Shown: in pieces, positions 6,094 to 6,986 of the stretch
Numbering within the stretch: position 1 is the first letter of the stretch
How the letters are laid out: each line of letters opens with the position of its first letter
DNA from: Alphaproteobacteria bacterium
Lineage (GTDB): Bacteria; Pseudomonadota; Alphaproteobacteria; Rickettsiales; UBA998
DNA length: 6,986 bases
Reading direction: 5' to 3'
Assembly: GCA_021730835.1 (NCBI GenBank)
Contig: JAKFYP010000078.1
Coordinates: 1 to 6,986 of the forward strand
The notes under the pieces: model-generated
The model's database searches: none
Told to the model about the DNA's origin: nothing
Seen by the model: the letters and a program-made list of their open reading frames with translations, nothing else
Translations under genes and position numbers: made by a program

Positions 6094-6986
6094 CATCACT
6101 ATTAACTCTGGTATTTTGTGCTATGGGTAAATCCATCAACTTGCTGGAGGTTTGGATGAAACAGGCGGGATTTTTTGAGATTGAGGATTGCTATGCGCGT
6201 CTGGACAAGGCGGGTGATCCGCTGGTGAAGCTGGATGCGGTGGTGGATTGGAGCGGGTTGGAAACACTGATGCACGGCATTGTATTTGAGCGCGACGGCA
6301 ACGGTGGCAAGGGTGGGCGCAAACCGTTACCCGGCCTGATGATGGCGAAGATTTTAATTTTGCAGGCGTACAATAATCTGGCCGATGAGAGAGCGGAATT
6401 TCTGATCAACGACCGCCTGAGCTTCAAGCGTTTTCTGGGTCTTGGCGTGAATGAAAAATCGCCGGATGCGCGGACGATTTGGCTGTGGCGCGAGCGTGTT
6501 CTGCATAGTGGATTGCATGAGAAAATCTTCACGTGGTTCGAGGCGAAGGGCGGTCAGATTGTCGATGCGACGTTTGTGCCGACCCGTCAGCCGACGGGCA
6601 CACACAAGAAACAGTTGCGAGAAGAAGTGCCACTTACCGAGGCTCAGGCTCGTCAAATTGACAACGACGCAACCTTCACCAAGAAGGGTGATGTCAGCTA
6701 TCACGGCTATAAAAATCACACGGGCGTTGACGCAAAATACAAGCTGATTCGTAAAGGTGAAACCACCCCCGCGAGCGTGCACGACAGCCAGAAATTGGCG
6801 GATATCGTGACGTCTCCGTCTGCAAATGCCACGGAAGAAGACAAAAAACTCTGGGGAGATTCAGCCTATCGCAGCGCCGAAACCGAAGCGATGCTCACGG
6901 CAAAAAACATCACATCCGAAGTGCATGAACGCGCCTACAGAAACACGCCTCTCACCGGGTTACAGAAAGCCGCCAATCGCCTGAAA
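6094..6986 (+). mobile_element. IS5-family insertion sequence, left part
   Basis: Assigned from the transposase it carries. The right end is outside the window, so terminal inverted repeats and target duplication cannot be matched and the left boundary is approximate, somewhere between about 6085 and 6120. The 6094-6155 stretch before the gene holds no other coding signal. Confidence 0.6.
6156..6986 (+). CDS. IS5-family DDE transposase, 3' end outside window
   Basis: Open for 277 codons to the right edge. It begins MKQAGFFEIEDCYARLDKAG, close to the usual start of IS1031-like IS5-group transposases. Counting from the alternative start at 6123, characteristic segments are LINDRLSFKRFLGLG (about 94-108), PDARTIWLWRE (114-124), QIVDAT with the first catalytic Asp (D148), YHGYKNHTGVDAKYKLIR (193-210), ASVHDSQ (217-223), WGDSAYRSAE with the second Asp (D246), and HERAYRNTPL (268-277). 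The catalytic Glu would follow just past the window, so activity cannot be judged; the visible part has no frameshift. The start at 6156 is preferred because GGAGG lies 5 nt upstream (6146-6150); the in-frame ATG at 6123 has no such site. The enzyme moves its own element by cut-and-paste at DNA level. Confidence 0.93.
   Translation, partial: MKQAGFFEIEDCYARLDKAGDPLVKLDAVVDWSGLETLMHGIVFERDGNGGKGGRKPLPGLMMAKILILQAYNNLADERAEFLINDRLSFKRFLGLGVNEKSPDARTIWLWRERVLHSGLHEKIFTWFEAKGGQIVDATFVPTRQPTGTHKKQLREEVPLTEAQARQIDNDATFTKKGDVSYHGYKNHTGVDAKYKLIRKGETTPASVHDSQKLADIVTSPSANATEEDKKLWGDSAYRSAETEAMLTAKNITSEVHERAYRNTPLTGLQKAANRLK

Noticed and set aside
6123..6155. Upstream in-frame ATG as the transposase start
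   Set aside because: There is no Shine-Dalgarno before it, while the ATG at 6156 has GGAGG 5 nt upstream and gives the N-terminus usual for the family.
6191..6782. Minus- and plus-strand open frames under the transposase
   Set aside because: The plus-strand IS5 transposase frame with its catalytic residues explains this DNA; the others are shadows.

Overview
The window comes from a Gram-negative bacterium, most likely a member of the Pseudomonadota (perhaps alphaproteobacterial, judging by the IS5-group transposase and the RTX style, but I cannot fix the taxon). It has the look of an accessory or effector region. Two genes encode RTX (glycine- and aspartate-rich, calcium-binding) proteins without Sec signal peptides, as expected for type I secretion. 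Two smaller genes encode proteins with clear Sec signal peptides. An IS5-family transposase lies at the right edge. Base composition is uneven: about 55-60% GC in most of the left-hand gene and about 35-40% in the inhibitor gene and the start of the protease gene.

Layout, read on the minus strand from right to left: (i) 4867-5850, an exported protein of unknown function built from two copies of one domain; (ii) 3468-4844, an RTX repeat protein, 22 bp downstream; (iii) 2883-3365, an exported protein resembling tissue inhibitors of metalloproteinases (TIMP/NTR fold); (iv) 1-2886, a very large serralysin-type (M10) RTX metallopeptidase that overlaps the inhibitor gene by 4 bp (ATGA) and runs off the left edge. 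On the plus strand, 6156-6986 is an IS5-type transposase that runs off the right edge.

The four minus-strand genes form two units of the same design: a conserved leader sequence, a Sec-exported small protein, then an RTX protein. The leaders before the two exported proteins are recognisably related. A second conserved element follows the stop of the 3468-4844 RTX gene and recurs at 6055-6073 beside the insertion sequence, where a short remnant may mark the 3' end of a third RTX gene. The two RTX genes also share a nearly identical 112-bp segment. This suggests a locus that grew by duplication and exchange of partner-plus-RTX modules.

Functional reading (inference): the TIMP-like protein is made first and exported to the periplasm, where it could hold its co-translated metallopeptidase in check, as the unrelated AprI/Inh inhibitors do for classical serralysins. 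The peptidase also carries an Asp-Pro junction followed by a FrpC-like EF-hand module, suggesting calcium-triggered self-cleavage after secretion. The unknown exported protein at 4867-5850 may be the corresponding partner of the RTX protein at 3468-4844.
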